This document shows positions 1 to 8,633 of a DNA stretch of 37,058 nucleotides, piece after piece (within the stretch, counting starts at the first letter, position 1; each line of letters starts with the position of its first letter). Origin of the DNA: Sergeia podlipaevii (Eukaryota; Euglenozoa; Kinetoplastea; Trypanosomatida; Trypanosomatidae); the NCBI GenBank assembly GCA_030849805.1, contig JASANZ010002034.1, positions 1 to 37,058 on the forward strand, in the 5' to 3' direction. The notes below the pieces were generated by a model that did not search any database, had not been told where the DNA came from, and worked only from the letters and a program-made list of their open reading frames with translations. The position numbers and the translations under genes were made by a program.

Positions 1-97
1 CGGTACCGCGGAAAGTGAAGTCGTCAAAGTTGGGAGTGATGTGAAGATGGTAAGACTTGGGCTTCACATGAGGAGGTAGAACGATATGTTTCGTCAT
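1..97 (-). CDS. M1-family zinc aminopeptidase, N-terminal fragment (runs off window)
   Basis: On the minus strand an ATG at 97 (complement of CAT at 95-97) opens a frame that stays open to the window edge: 32 complete codons and one extra base. It begins MTKHIVLPPHVKPKSYHL and includes HITPNFDDFTFRGT. This is the start of the N-terminal beta domain of puromycin-sensitive-type M1 aminopeptidases, in which a Pro-rich lead is followed by Y-[DH]-L-x-[IL]-x-P-[DN] and then F-x-G. Members of the family are cytosolic zinc peptidases that remove N-terminal residues from peptides. The catalytic HExxH-E site lies far downstream, outside the window, so activity cannot be judged. An in-frame TAA (codon at 100-98) sits directly before the ATG and supports this start. 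Its direction is opposite to every other gene here, which defines the strand-switch region. The family call rests on a short but characteristic stretch. Confidence 0.8.
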   Translation of the reverse strand, partial: MTKHIVLPPHVKPKSYHLHITPNFDDFTFRGT

Positions 98-212
98 TTA
101 GACGGCCTTTTTTACTCTTATTATTCTTAGGATATATGCTTTTTCTTCAAAAGGTAAGATGATGTGGTGTGGGACAAAGGATTTTAGTTTTCTGTAGATG
201 CGGAGTATATTG

Positions 213-262
213 CTGAAACGCGATAAGAGGTGTGCACTTCAAAAGAGAAATGTAGGGAAGAA
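213..262 (-). promoter_or_regulatory. Candidate trans-splice acceptor for the aminopeptidase mRNA
   Basis: Read on the minus strand, a pyrimidine-rich stretch (about 262-241) is followed by AG dinucleotides at 238-237 and 214-213. The second one follows TTTC. Either would give a 5' leader of roughly 115-140 nt before the ATG at 97. The actual site cannot be chosen from sequence alone. Confidence 0.4.
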
Positions 263-438
263 TGCTCAACCTCCAAGAAAGGTAAGTATTTCGATTGAGT
301 GGCTTGGTGAATTTTTTCTTCGTCCCCCCCCCCGCTATCAGCCACGCCGCCGGGGTCACAGAATTTGACTGCTGTATATGTGGTGATAATATGTGGTTTC
401 TCAATTGATTTGTCGTGAAGAACTTTATTTCTGATTAT

Positions 439-468
439 TTTCTTTTTTTGCCTCCCTTTTTCTCGTAG
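439..468 (+). promoter_or_regulatory. Candidate trans-splice acceptor for the giant helical-repeat gene
   Basis: A T/C-rich tract at 439-466 ends in AG at 467-468, a typical trypanosomatid spliced-leader acceptor. It would leave a leader of about 132 nt containing a short upstream ORF at 568-591. A second T tract (545-554) followed by AG at 573-574 is an alternative that would remove that upstream ATG. Confidence 0.5.
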
Positions 469-567
469 GTGCGCTTATCTTGAGAAAGATCAGCAAGCAG
501 CGCCAGGTAGTTGTTTAGGAGGGGAAGTTGCATAACCTTTATTATTTTTTTTTTACTCTTATTTTAA

Positions 568-591
568 ATGAAAGGCGGTCCGTTTTGGTAG
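568..591 (+). other. Upstream ORF of 7 codons before the first plus-strand gene
   Basis: ATG at 568 is followed by six sense codons and a TAG at 589-591, ten bases before the main ATG at 601. If the mRNA is spliced at 467-468, the ribosome meets this ATG first, which would be expected to lower translation of the main frame. If splicing uses the AG at 573-574, the upstream ATG is removed. No peptide function is implied. Confidence 0.4.
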
Positions 592-600
592 TTTGCTGTC

Positions 601-3600
601 ATGGATTCACTCAGAGTTGAGAGTTTGGCAGATAGCTTACATTGCCAACATGCGTCTCCCCTGGATTTAGAGAAACTTGATGACTTAGCAAAAGAAGTGC
701 GCATTGTTGCAAGTGATCCTGCTGCGTTGAGGAAAAATTTGCGTCTTGCTTGCACATATTTAGGGACTCATGCGCACGGAAAGGCGGATCAGTTAGTAGG
801 CACAATGGTGGCTATTCATGCATCAAGAATGCTTACTACGGTATGGACTGTTCTTTTTCAAGTTTTGCAGGAACAGCAGGATTCACGTGGAAAGATTGTC
901 CTTATTAAGCATTTTGCCCATATATGCGACCGTATCATTCTTACTGAGCGGCAAAATGCATTTCGCGTGTTTTGTCAAGAGGCACTTCTATTAATTGGTG
1001 ATGTAAAGATAATAGCAGACACTTCATTTTGCCGAAGTTTTGATGTTATTGTTGACACTTTGGGCTTATATGCACTTGAGGGTGATTGTAGTCGGCTATT
1101 TCAGGTGATATCGGATACCTTAATTTCATGTGAAAGGTCTGATGTTCTGCGAAACGCTGCGTCGCTAGTATCGAAACTAGTTTCTGCGACTAATCAATGC
1201 GGTTCACTTGCTGATTTACTCGTTTTCGGGGAAACGAAATGCCGAGTTTTTACTTCTTTGCTGCTACTTGACAATTGCTATAGCACGTTGTTGCGTGAAC
1301 AAAAGGAAAGCGGTTATGATCCGGCGGTAGATGCGGTTATTGCTCTCGGAAATTATATGAATAAAGCTTTAAAAGAGACTTTTTTTTCTAATGAAGTATC
1401 ATTTGCTTCTTTGCCTATTGTTGTGGCCTGCTATGAAAAAATGAAGAGACTATCTTGCACATGGACCTGCTTTTCTGAAGAAGACGTCTGTTGTCAAGTG
1501 TTGGATTTACTTGCTAATGGAAAAGCCAAAAAGGTGGCGTTGCCTGCACTTTTGCATTATCTTGAATTGACGCCTGCAAGGTGGTGGCATTCATCACATT
1601 TATTGTGGGAAATTGTTGAGGATGGTGATAGTACAGTACGCTTTAATGCTCTGTCTTCGTTGGCTGTGGCACTTATGGATGGCGCTACAGATTCAGAGCT
1701 GCCTGCTATTTTGAACAAAATGCTTTTTTATTTGCTCAAATATACAAATGAAGATTGTAGTTACACCGTATGTGGGGTTATAAAGGTATTGACTCATTTG
1801 TTTATTAGACTTCTTGGATCCCACATAAACTGCGTAGTATCAGTAAAACGTTTTTTTCAAATTGTTTTTGACTTAACAAAACCTGTGAATAATAATCCGT
1901 CTGTTATTATTCATGTTTTTGAGGTTATACGTATTCTTCCCTTTGTGCATTTTAACGCAGTCAATTATGTTGCCTGTAATATGAAGAATAGCAACGTGAA
2001 TGCGAGAAAGAAAGCAATTGAAACAATGATGTATTTTTGCAAAAGTATTACGCTAGATGGGTTGCTTTTTTCGTCAGACTTTTTTTCCCAAGGAGACTTT
2101 ATAGAAAACTCAATATGCGGTGATGCTGACGTACATACGTGCTTTCTTTCACCGGTAGGTGCGATGCAGAATTTTCGAGTTGTTCTTGAGTATTTATTAG
2201 AAGAAGTGAATGAGGTTTACTTTGAAAACGACAAAACCCTTTCTGACACCGTTCAATATATGTGTCAAAGTATTTGTGACTTTGTTGAGATTGGTTCTTT
2301 GTTTTTTTCAACTGAGGAGCTCAATTTATTGAAAGATAATATTTTTTCGATTCTTTTAGTTGTGAGTCAACGACTACAAGCAGCAGAAGTATTTTCAATT
2401 TCATCGTTTACTTCTGTATTAAATGCTTGTAAAACATGTGCACTTTACGGTGATGTTGGCGCTTTTTTAAATGTTTTTGATCACCATAGCTTCTTCAACT
2501 TTATTTTTGGTATCGTACATGCCTGCTGCAGAACTCTTGATCCTATTTTAACGTTTCCGTTACGAGAGGAGAACTGCCTTTATTTTTCTCGCTGCGAACT
2601 CAGCAATTCCCTTTCAAAGATGATCATCTTGTCTTCCGAAGCGGCGTTGCAAAACAATGAAAGTTATGACAAGACCGATTTTTATTTTTTTGTTGAAAGC
2701 AATTTAGCACTATTGGATTGTTTGATGGCTGCTGGTTCTCATTCGCAGCCGTTTCTAGAACAGCTTTCGGTGCTATTTCCTCTTGCTGTACCTCATTTCA
2801 ACTCTCTTGCAGGCTTTCACCCGGCCCCATCTTTACGCTTAACACGCACTTTATTTGAAACAATATTTTTATCTCCAAAGACGATAAAATTATTTAAAAC
2901 TGAGAGAGCAAAGGTTGCTGCGGCTGGTCGAGCATTTGCTATTTTATCTGGATCGGTTATCTCGCGTAGTCTCTCTTTTAATTTTGGGTACGTTGGCGGC
3001 GATGTGTGTAATTTGCTTAACTCTTTTCTGAAATTTGACGCGTTGTATGACACCACTATTTATTATGATGTAGTGGATAGAGGTTTTGACACTGTACAGA
3101 AAATTGTTGCATTTCTTTCTGATAGGCGGATGCATCTCCACCACCGAGGTGAGCTCGTTGCTGATTTGCTTGTTAAATATATTTTTGACTTTTACAACAG
3201 CAAGTACGCCGGCGATGCACTTCGCAGTATCCCATATGAGACTATTGTTTCTTGTCTAAGTGCGCTTGATGAAAATGAATTTTCCTCAGGTTGCATTAGG
3301 CATCCAGAACGGCAACGAAAAATGCAGAGGGTATTGTTTTTGTATGATGCAAATGGAAGAAGTTCCTTTTATGAAGACTTTGAGCTTTTGCTCGCACATC
3401 CGTATGCGCTTGATAGCACTGAGTTCTTTGATATTTTTGAACGCATTTGCGAAAGTTACCGTGAAGAGGAGCCCGCTATGCGTGCAATAATAGCACAATT
3501 AAATTCTGAGGAGTTGACCACATTACCTTCATTTTCAGCGATTGTGTGTGGTGCTGCATTGGATTGCTTGCTGATTCCTCGTGCTGTATCGATGGTGCTG

Positions 3601-6600
3601 ACGACAACGGGGTACCCTACATATCTAGTGGAACTCCTTTTAGTTATTATGAGCGAATGCGCCGCGAGCAATCTTTCTCCTTTGCACGCTCGCTTGCTTG
3701 CCAAAGCTAATTTATCTACCAACTTGATGACTCTTGTTGTCAAGGGCTACAAATGGGGATGGATATGCGATGATAACACAAATTCAAAGGAAGTTGATGC
3801 GCTTGTTTCAAGTTGGAAACATGAAAGGGAGGGAGAACTTTGGGATCCAAATGAGCCTTATAGCTTTGTTGCTTTTGCTGCAAAGGGATCCTTAAATCAG
3901 CATGCGACGGAAAAGACATGTACCACAAAATTTGCAGAGTTTATCGGGACTTTACCGCTTGCACCACATGTTTTAGCACTCGGACTTCAACTAAAGGAAG
4001 ATGTAACAGATGAATTAAACGAGCACAGCATTCAACAACTTTTTGATGTATGTGGTCCTTCAGCAGTAGCCCACTATATTGAATGGGCTGGAATACAGGG
4101 CTCTTTTGAAGCACTCACTTGTAATGCAGTTATTCAAATGGCACGAGTTTTAGGCAGAAGTAGCGAGGACATTGATAGTTTTTCAGTTGGCTTACCAAAT
4201 GCTCACACTGCAGCTGCTACCCCTGATGCTTCTGCCGCTGACCCACAGTGCATTCAGGTAAGTGATGCGTGTCTGGTGCTATTATTGACGCACCTCCTTT
4301 CGCTTCTTGACGCGAATGCAGCCAGTGAAGGGGAAAAGGCAGCAACGCTGAGGTATAGCGTTCTTTTCGTTGCGGCATCTATCAACGCCCCGAACCGCTC
4401 TGTGAATACCAACGAAATGATGCTGCGTCTTATCAGCTGTGCATTGCGAACCGATATGGTGTCGGAAAGGGATATCGCGGAACATGTTGTGAAATTTGCG
4501 CTACGACCGAGCTCCGTCTTCAAATGTGTGGAGACGTCGACGTGTTGGCTCGCAGTTTCTTTCCTTTCTTTAGTGGTGTGGGAGGTGATAGCGAGCGAGT
4601 CCCTTGCGTGCTTTGCCGACGTAGAAACGCTAAGGTTTCTATGTCAGTGGAGTCAGCTTCTCCGCCTCCCATCACAGGTGCTGAAGAAGATGCACACGCG
4701 CGTGATGGCACTGCTTTCATCGACAGAGTTGGTTAGCTGCACCGTAGCAGATGCAGATTGCACCGCCTTGTGGTTAGCGACAAGTTTACTATTGAATGTG
4801 TTGAGGGATCGCGATACGACGACTCATGGTACGAGCCACGCTTTTTGTGATGGCATGCTTGAAGGGGACTGTAGGCACCAAACTTGCACTTCGTCTCCAG
4901 TGACTACGTTTCGCATTCGAGCCTATACGGAGATTGCATTTCTGCCGAGCTCCTTGCGCGCTCCCTTGCGGCTTTCTGCCAGATTGTTGCCGCTTCGAAC
5001 ACCAAAAGAAGCCGATCACCCAGCATTGGTCGCCACGGTGCAGTCTTCTTGCTTGCATCTACTCACCACATTTGGGCAAAAGATATTGTGCAGATCTGGA
5101 CTCAATGCTGCTTCGCCTTATCGTGTTACGCACCTATTCACTATTCTGACTGTACTGCCACCTCTCGTGTTTCAGTCTTTCCGTGCGGTTGCATCCAGCT
5201 CCACCAGTTCACACGCCTCTTCTCCACTCCCTTCTTCATTGAATATGTATTCCCCTACATTTGTGGAGGTGCTTAAAGCGATATGCGAGTGGAGCAGAAG
5301 CTACGCGGTTCCTGTGCTTGCAAAGGCGGACACTCAGCAGAGTGCCTGGACCTATCACTCTGGGCTACTCCCAGCGCCTATGCCTGTGGCAAACTTGTGT
5401 GATTCTTTCTGTATCATTGCCGCGGTGAAACTGGTGTCTTCTCTCACCACTGCGGAGCTGCGAAAGGAGCTCAGCACGGGCGAAGGGGATGGCAACAAGC
5501 ATGGTCTTTCCACTCTTTCCTCGATGGAACCAGCGGAAATGGTAGACAGAATGCTAGGCATGGATCTCGTCTTGCACTGTGGGGCTCTCACTGTCGTCGC
5601 AGCTGCATGCGAGTCTGCGCCACCCGGTGTGCCGCCAGCGTCCGCCGCGTGCGTTGCCGCCCCCATTGCCTTCTCTGCCGCACGCCGCTTCGGAGGTGAT
5701 ATTCAGGTCGGTGGTGACTGGGGAGCCTGCACGGGGCCTTTACTCTTCGTTGCAAGGCACATTATGCACTGCGCGACCCTCATCGCACGTGTCACTGCTG
5801 GCGGTGGCGGGACCGCAGCGAGCGGTGATGGCGTCACGGGGGTGGCTGGGCAAACTGACGGCACCAATCCCGTTGCCGCCACACTGGCGTGCACGCGGGT
5901 CAGCGAGAGTATCTGGCACTGCGTGAGTGAGCAGCAGTCGTTGCTGTGCTGGGGCAGGCCAGTACTTCATGGCGCGCACAAAGCATTGCAGGCGTTGGTG
6001 AACGGGGCCGCACGTGGGAGCGCGCAGTGGGAGATGCTTTGCGTGCTCATTATGGATGCCAGCTATACGACCGAGATGGCGAAAGTAATGCGAGCGAAAC
6101 CACCAGTTGGCATTTTGGCTGCTGCCTCGCCGTTGCCTCGGCACGAGACCTCGATCACCGTGCCGCACTATGCATACTCGCATCAATGTGCACTCCCTGT
6201 CGATCCACTTACGCGACGAATGCACTGTGGTACATCGGGGAGCGCTGCGAGCACACAACTAGCAGCAGAGGACTGTGAGTTGATGATGCTCGCTACACGG
6301 GCTGCAGTGCTACTCCGCGCCATGGGGCTAGCGGTAGCCGCTCTGCGCACCGGCAAGGGTGAGGACGCGCTAGATCGGTGTCGTGTGCAAATGATTGATC
6401 TTCTCTCTCACCCTATTTTTGACGCGCCTTTTCCATTGTGTCACCCCACACCAGCAGCCTTTTGGACGATACACAGTGCGGCAGCAAACGCACTCGTGCT
6501 GGAGGCGGCCGCGGCACGAATACTACCAGCTCAAGATGCGTTTCTTGTTGCTTTGGGTCGTTTTGGGCGTATTGATGCTGTGGCTGCCGCACCACGCTCA

Positions 6601-7092
6601 CGCAGAGCGGTTCTGCATGACCTGCTCCGCGTCACTTTTTCATCGTCTTCTTCCTCTGATGCAAGTGGCACTGGCAGCGATGCGGCGAGCTGGCTCACTG
6701 TGTTTCTAGAGACTGCGTTGCGATTAGCGTGTAGCGAGCAGGAATGTTGGTGGATTGCATGTGCCATTGGGATTGTACAACTCAGTGTTCGTCACCAAGC
6801 CCTCTCCAGGGCTGCTGCTGGCGCTCTGGTAGTACCATGGGGTGGGGAGAAGCTTTGTGCCTTGGCGACCTTTCGCCTCATCGCAGCAAGTGGTAGTGAT
6901 GCGGCTGCAACACCGAAAGGGATGGAATGTGTGGCCTTCTGGAAGGCAGCTACTGGGATTGCAGCCAACACTCATCCAGCAAGCAGATGGGCGATATCGA
7001 TGGTGGCTAGCGTGTTGGACGTTCTCCAAGCAACCAATACAGTGGTGACGGTAGCATCAAGTGTAGAGGAACAGGTATCTTCTTTATCTTGA
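601..7092 (+). CDS. Giant conserved-type hypothetical protein, probable HEAT/ARM-like helical repeats (2163 aa)
   Basis: This is one uninterrupted frame of 2163 codons and the first gene of the plus-strand unit. I do not recognise a named family. The protein is rich in Leu, Ala, Ser and Cys and is organised as successive amphipathic helices. For example, around residues 345-360 an acidic turn is followed by STVRFNALSSLAVAL, the look of a HEAT/ARM repeat. I see no signal peptide, clear membrane span or catalytic motif. Residues beyond about 1600 include Ala/Gly-rich, low-complexity loops (a GGGG run near 1738 and a Ser-rich run near 2018). Base composition changes within the gene: codons up to about 4200 favour A/T third positions, and the rest favours G/C. 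Large solenoid scaffolds (for example THADA, AP-like or Ecm29-type) are alternatives I could not confirm. The start at 601 has the only long upstream leader. Confidence 0.8.
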   Translation: MDSLRVESLADSLHCQHASPLDLEKLDDLAKEVRIVASDPAALRKNLRLACTYLGTHAHGKADQLVGTMVAIHASRMLTTVWTVLFQVLQEQQDSRGKIVLIKHFAHICDRIILTERQNAFRVFCQEALLLIGDVKIIADTSFCRSFDVIVDTLGLYALEGDCSRLFQVISDTLISCERSDVLRNAASLVSKLVSATNQCGSLADLLVFGETKCRVFTSLLLLDNCYSTLLREQKESGYDPAVDAVIALGNYMNKALKETFFSNEVSFASLPIVVACYEKMKRLSCTWTCFSEEDVCCQVLDLLANGKAKKVALPALLHYLELTPARWWHSSHLLWEIVEDGDSTVRFNALSSLAVALMDGATDSELPAILNKMLFYLLKYTNEDCSYTVCGVIKVLTHLFIRLLGSHINCVVSVKRFFQIVFDLTKPVNNNPSVIIHVFEVIRILPFVHFNAVNYVACNMKNSNVNARKKAIETMMYFCKSITLDGLLFSSDFFSQGDFIENSICGDADVHTCFLSPVGAMQNFRVVLEYLLEEVNEVYFENDKTLSDTVQYMCQSICDFVEIGSLFFSTEELNLLKDNIFSILLVVSQRLQAAEVFSISSFTSVLNACKTCALYGDVGAFLNVFDHHSFFNFIFGIVHACCRTLDPILTFPLREENCLYFSRCELSNSLSKMIILSSEAALQNNESYDKTDFYFFVESNLALLDCLMAAGSHSQPFLEQLSVLFPLAVPHFNSLAGFHPAPSLRLTRTLFETIFLSPKTIKLFKTERAKVAAAGRAFAILSGSVISRSLSFNFGYVGGDVCNLLNSFLKFDALYDTTIYYDVVDRGFDTVQKIVAFLSDRRMHLHHRGELVADLLVKYIFDFYNSKYAGDALRSIPYETIVSCLSALDENEFSSGCIRHPERQRKMQRVLFLYDANGRSSFYEDFELLLAHPYALDSTEFFDIFERICESYREEEPAMRAIIAQLNSEELTTLPSFSAIVCGAALDCLLIPRAVSMVLTTTGYPTYLVELLLVIMSECAASNLSPLHARLLAKANLSTNLMTLVVKGYKWGWICDDNTNSKEVDALVSSWKHEREGELWDPNEPYSFVAFAAKGSLNQHATEKTCTTKFAEFIGTLPLAPHVLALGLQLKEDVTDELNEHSIQQLFDVCGPSAVAHYIEWAGIQGSFEALTCNAVIQMARVLGRSSEDIDSFSVGLPNAHTAAATPDASAADPQCIQVSDACLVLLLTHLLSLLDANAASEGEKAATLRYSVLFVAASINAPNRSVNTNEMMLRLISCALRTDMVSERDIAEHVVKFALRPSSVFKCVETSTCWLAVSFLSLVVWEVIASESLACFADVETLRFLCQWSQLLRLPSQVLKKMHTRVMALLSSTELVSCTVADADCTALWLATSLLLNVLRDRDTTTHGTSHAFCDGMLEGDCRHQTCTSSPVTTFRIRAYTEIAFLPSSLRAPLRLSARLLPLRTPKEADHPALVATVQSSCLHLLTTFGQKILCRSGLNAASPYRVTHLFTILTVLPPLVFQSFRAVASSSTSSHASSPLPSSLNMYSPTFVEVLKAICEWSRSYAVPVLAKADTQQSAWTYHSGLLPAPMPVANLCDSFCIIAAVKLVSSLTTAELRKELSTGEGDGNKHGLSTLSSMEPAEMVDRMLGMDLVLHCGALTVVAAACESAPPGVPPASAACVAAPIAFSAARRFGGDIQVGGDWGACTGPLLFVARHIMHCATLIARVTAGGGGTAASGDGVTGVAGQTDGTNPVAATLACTRVSESIWHCVSEQQSLLCWGRPVLHGAHKALQALVNGAARGSAQWEMLCVLIMDASYTTEMAKVMRAKPPVGILAAASPLPRHETSITVPHYAYSHQCALPVDPLTRRMHCGTSGSAASTQLAAEDCELMMLATRAAVLLRAMGLAVAALRTGKGEDALDRCRVQMIDLLSHPIFDAPFPLCHPTPAAFWTIHSAAANALVLEAAAARILPAQDAFLVALGRFGRIDAVAAAPRSRRAVLHDLLRVTFSSSSSSDASGTGSDAASWLTVFLETALRLACSEQECWWIACAIGIVQLSVRHQALSRAAAGALVVPWGGEKLCALATFRLIAASGSDAAATPKGMECVAFWKAATGIAANTHPASRWAISMVASVLDVLQATNTVVTVASSVEEQVSSLS

Positions 7093-7423
7093 TGATTTGC
7101 TATTGTCGTATCGTCATTTTTTTAAAAAACTTTTAAACGTGAGCTCTTCTCATATTTGCTTCTCTACCTTTACGTATTCCAAATGCCGCTGATTGCATTT
7201 TTGTGGTAAAGGGCGAGAGTAGAATCAGCCTTTTTAAGTGCAGTAGTGGCACAATGGTTTGAATTCCTTTCCGGAGACACTATCGTTTTTGTTTTGATGC
7301 TTTATATATGCATCTTTCCCTTTGATCTGCCTCTTTTCTTTTGTAAAAGGTGAAAAATATATATTCACTTTTTCAAACAGCCATATCCTTCAATAAATAT
7401 ATACAAATATATACGTAAGAAGA
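7093..7423 (+). other. Intergenic spacer with trans-splice acceptor
   Basis: AT-rich spacer. A T7A6 inverted run lies at 7117-7129, just after the stop codon. A pyrimidine-rich tract at about 7312-7342 leads to AG at 7348-7349, the best acceptor for the next gene (leader about 74 nt). Short TATA-like AT repeats near 7395-7415 are ordinary for this DNA. I see no gene. Confidence 0.5.
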
Positions 7424-8182
7424 ATGCCCATAGCTGTAGAGACGCGTGTGAATAGCAGATCGCAGCAGCATAGGCATCTGCATGACACAAATATTAAGGA
7501 ATCCTCAGTAGCTGACAGTGCCAGTATTTCTGGCACCAGTGGCAGCACCCCCACCTACTCCACCGTTGGCCTCCTGTGGACCCGCGCTGCTGTGGTGGGC
7601 ATCATTGCGCTTGTCACGTGGGTGACGGTGTCATACTGCACACAGGTATACTATAATCGCGAGGCCGCCTTTCACAGCGCATTGGAGTGCTCTATCCAGG
7701 TACTGCGCAGTCAAGAGGCGGAGTTTTGGCTACTGAATGGCACTCTACTTGGCAGCACACGCTTGGGGCGCCTGGTTCTATGGGACGCGGACTTGGATAT
7801 CGGTTTTCTCAAGAAGGTGGACAAGGACGCGATTGCAGAAGAGACAGAGTCACCGATAGGATCCACCATTGCGTTAATGACGGAACTAGATGTACGATGT
7901 TTTGGGCGTGCAGGCTATGTGCGGCCTGGGGCGTACAATGCCTTCTTGCGTGTGTGGCGCAAGTGTACCAGCCGCATCTGTGCGGAATTCCACGAAACAG
8001 TGAAGGACGGGGACATGGTGAAGGCTAGTACAGGTGCTTCTCCCGTGACGGAACTGTTCCCACTGAAGCCATGCGTCGTTTCCGAGGTGAAGGCGCAGTG
8101 CCCAAACAATGCAGCGTATTATCTTGCTCAGGCTTACGGCAAGGACTGGCTCACTCGACCGCTCACAAAGCTGTTCAAGTGA
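7424..8182 (+). CDS. LicD/fukutin-like putative phosphotransferase/glycan-modifying protein, type II membrane (252 aa)
   Basis: Residues 1-53 are polar and Ser/Thr-rich. Residues about 54-72 form one hydrophobic membrane span, with the rest predicted lumenal: a Golgi/ER type II topology. The span is followed by FWLLNGTLLG (101-110) and LWDADLDIGF (119-128). This matches the LicD/fukutin signature, in which an aromatic-Leu-x-x-GTLLG-x-x-R segment precedes a W-D-x-D-x-D metal-binding motif. The C-terminus has YYLAQAYGKDW, resembling the Y-x-x-x-Y-G-x-D-W end of the family. LicD relatives transfer phosphocholine or phosphosugars onto glycans. The protein is short, with a reduced region between the motifs, and the acceptor cannot be predicted. 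Family membership is seen in the motifs; a role in surface glycan modification is inference. Confidence 0.7.
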   Translation: MPIAVETRVNSRSQQHRHLHDTNIKESSVADSASISGTSGSTPTYSTVGLLWTRAAVVGIIALVTWVTVSYCTQVYYNREAAFHSALECSIQVLRSQEAEFWLLNGTLLGSTRLGRLVLWDADLDIGFLKKVDKDAIAEETESPIGSTIALMTELDVRCFGRAGYVRPGAYNAFLRVWRKCTSRICAEFHETVKDGDMVKASTGASPVTELFPLKPCVVSEVKAQCPNNAAYYLAQAYGKDWLTRPLTKLFK

Positions 8183-8633
8183 GGAGGGCTTGCTGCGCGT
8201 GCGCAATGTGAATGAATCAATGAATGAGTATGTGGGTGTGTGTGTGTGTGTGTGTGTGTGAAGGGAAAGAGATGGAACACCATTACCACCATGCACACCC
8301 ATTCCTGTTTTGAGCGACGAATTGCCTACTCCACATATTGTACATTTACTATTAACTATTACCCTCTGATGGATTAAATGCGTATGCTCCTTTTGCAAGT
8401 TATCTGCCATTTTTGCCTATTCATGCAGTTTCATTTTGTTGTTGTTGTAATCGTTACTATTCAAAAAAAAAAAAAAACTAGCCTCGCGCTGCTTACAACT
8501 CATTTTTTTTTTTTTCTCTCTCTCTCTCTCTCTCTCCGCTCCTTTAAAGTGGAACCAGCCAAAGACTTGAGGGAGGGGACAACATCACATCTTTCACCAA
8601 AACCATAGTAGTAAACAAAGCAACAGCATTATC
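8183..8633 (+). other. Intergenic spacer with simple repeats
   Basis: It holds a (TG)n microsatellite at about 8235-8260, a 15-base A run at 8463-8477, and a T run merging into (CT)n at 8503-8537 that serves as the polypyrimidine tract of the next gene. No coding potential is convincing here. Confidence 0.6.
8503..8549 (+). promoter_or_regulatory. Trans-splice acceptor with T/CT tract for the PDCD2-like gene
   Basis: An almost pure pyrimidine run (T13, then CT repeats, then CCGCTCC) ends in AAAG at 8546-8549. It is one of the strongest acceptor signals in the window and would give a leader of about 84 nt before ATG 8634. Confidence 0.65.

Larger units (their letters stand above)
98..600. promoter_or_regulatory. 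Divergent strand-switch region (probable Pol II transcription start zone)
   Basis: This 503-bp segment lies between the minus-strand aminopeptidase and the plus-strand gene cluster. In trypanosomatids divergent strand-switch regions are where RNA polymerase II initiates polycistronic transcription in both directions, without TATA boxes. It contains a 10-bp C tract at 324-333 (a G tract on the minus strand), pyrimidine tracts pointing each way, and splice acceptor candidates for both flanking genes. No tRNA or other RNA gene is visible. The role is inferred from gene orientation; the sequence has no recognisable core promoter. Confidence 0.7.

Noticed and set aside
279..286. AGGTAAGT donor-like string in the strand-switch region
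   Set aside because: No exon context on the plus strand; probably coincidence.
4255..4263. Perfect cis-splice donor consensus CAG|GTAAGT inside the giant gene, close to the composition shift
   Set aside because: The reading frame stays open through and far beyond it, no matching acceptor interrupts the frame, and cis-introns are extremely rare in trypanosomatids. Treated as chance.
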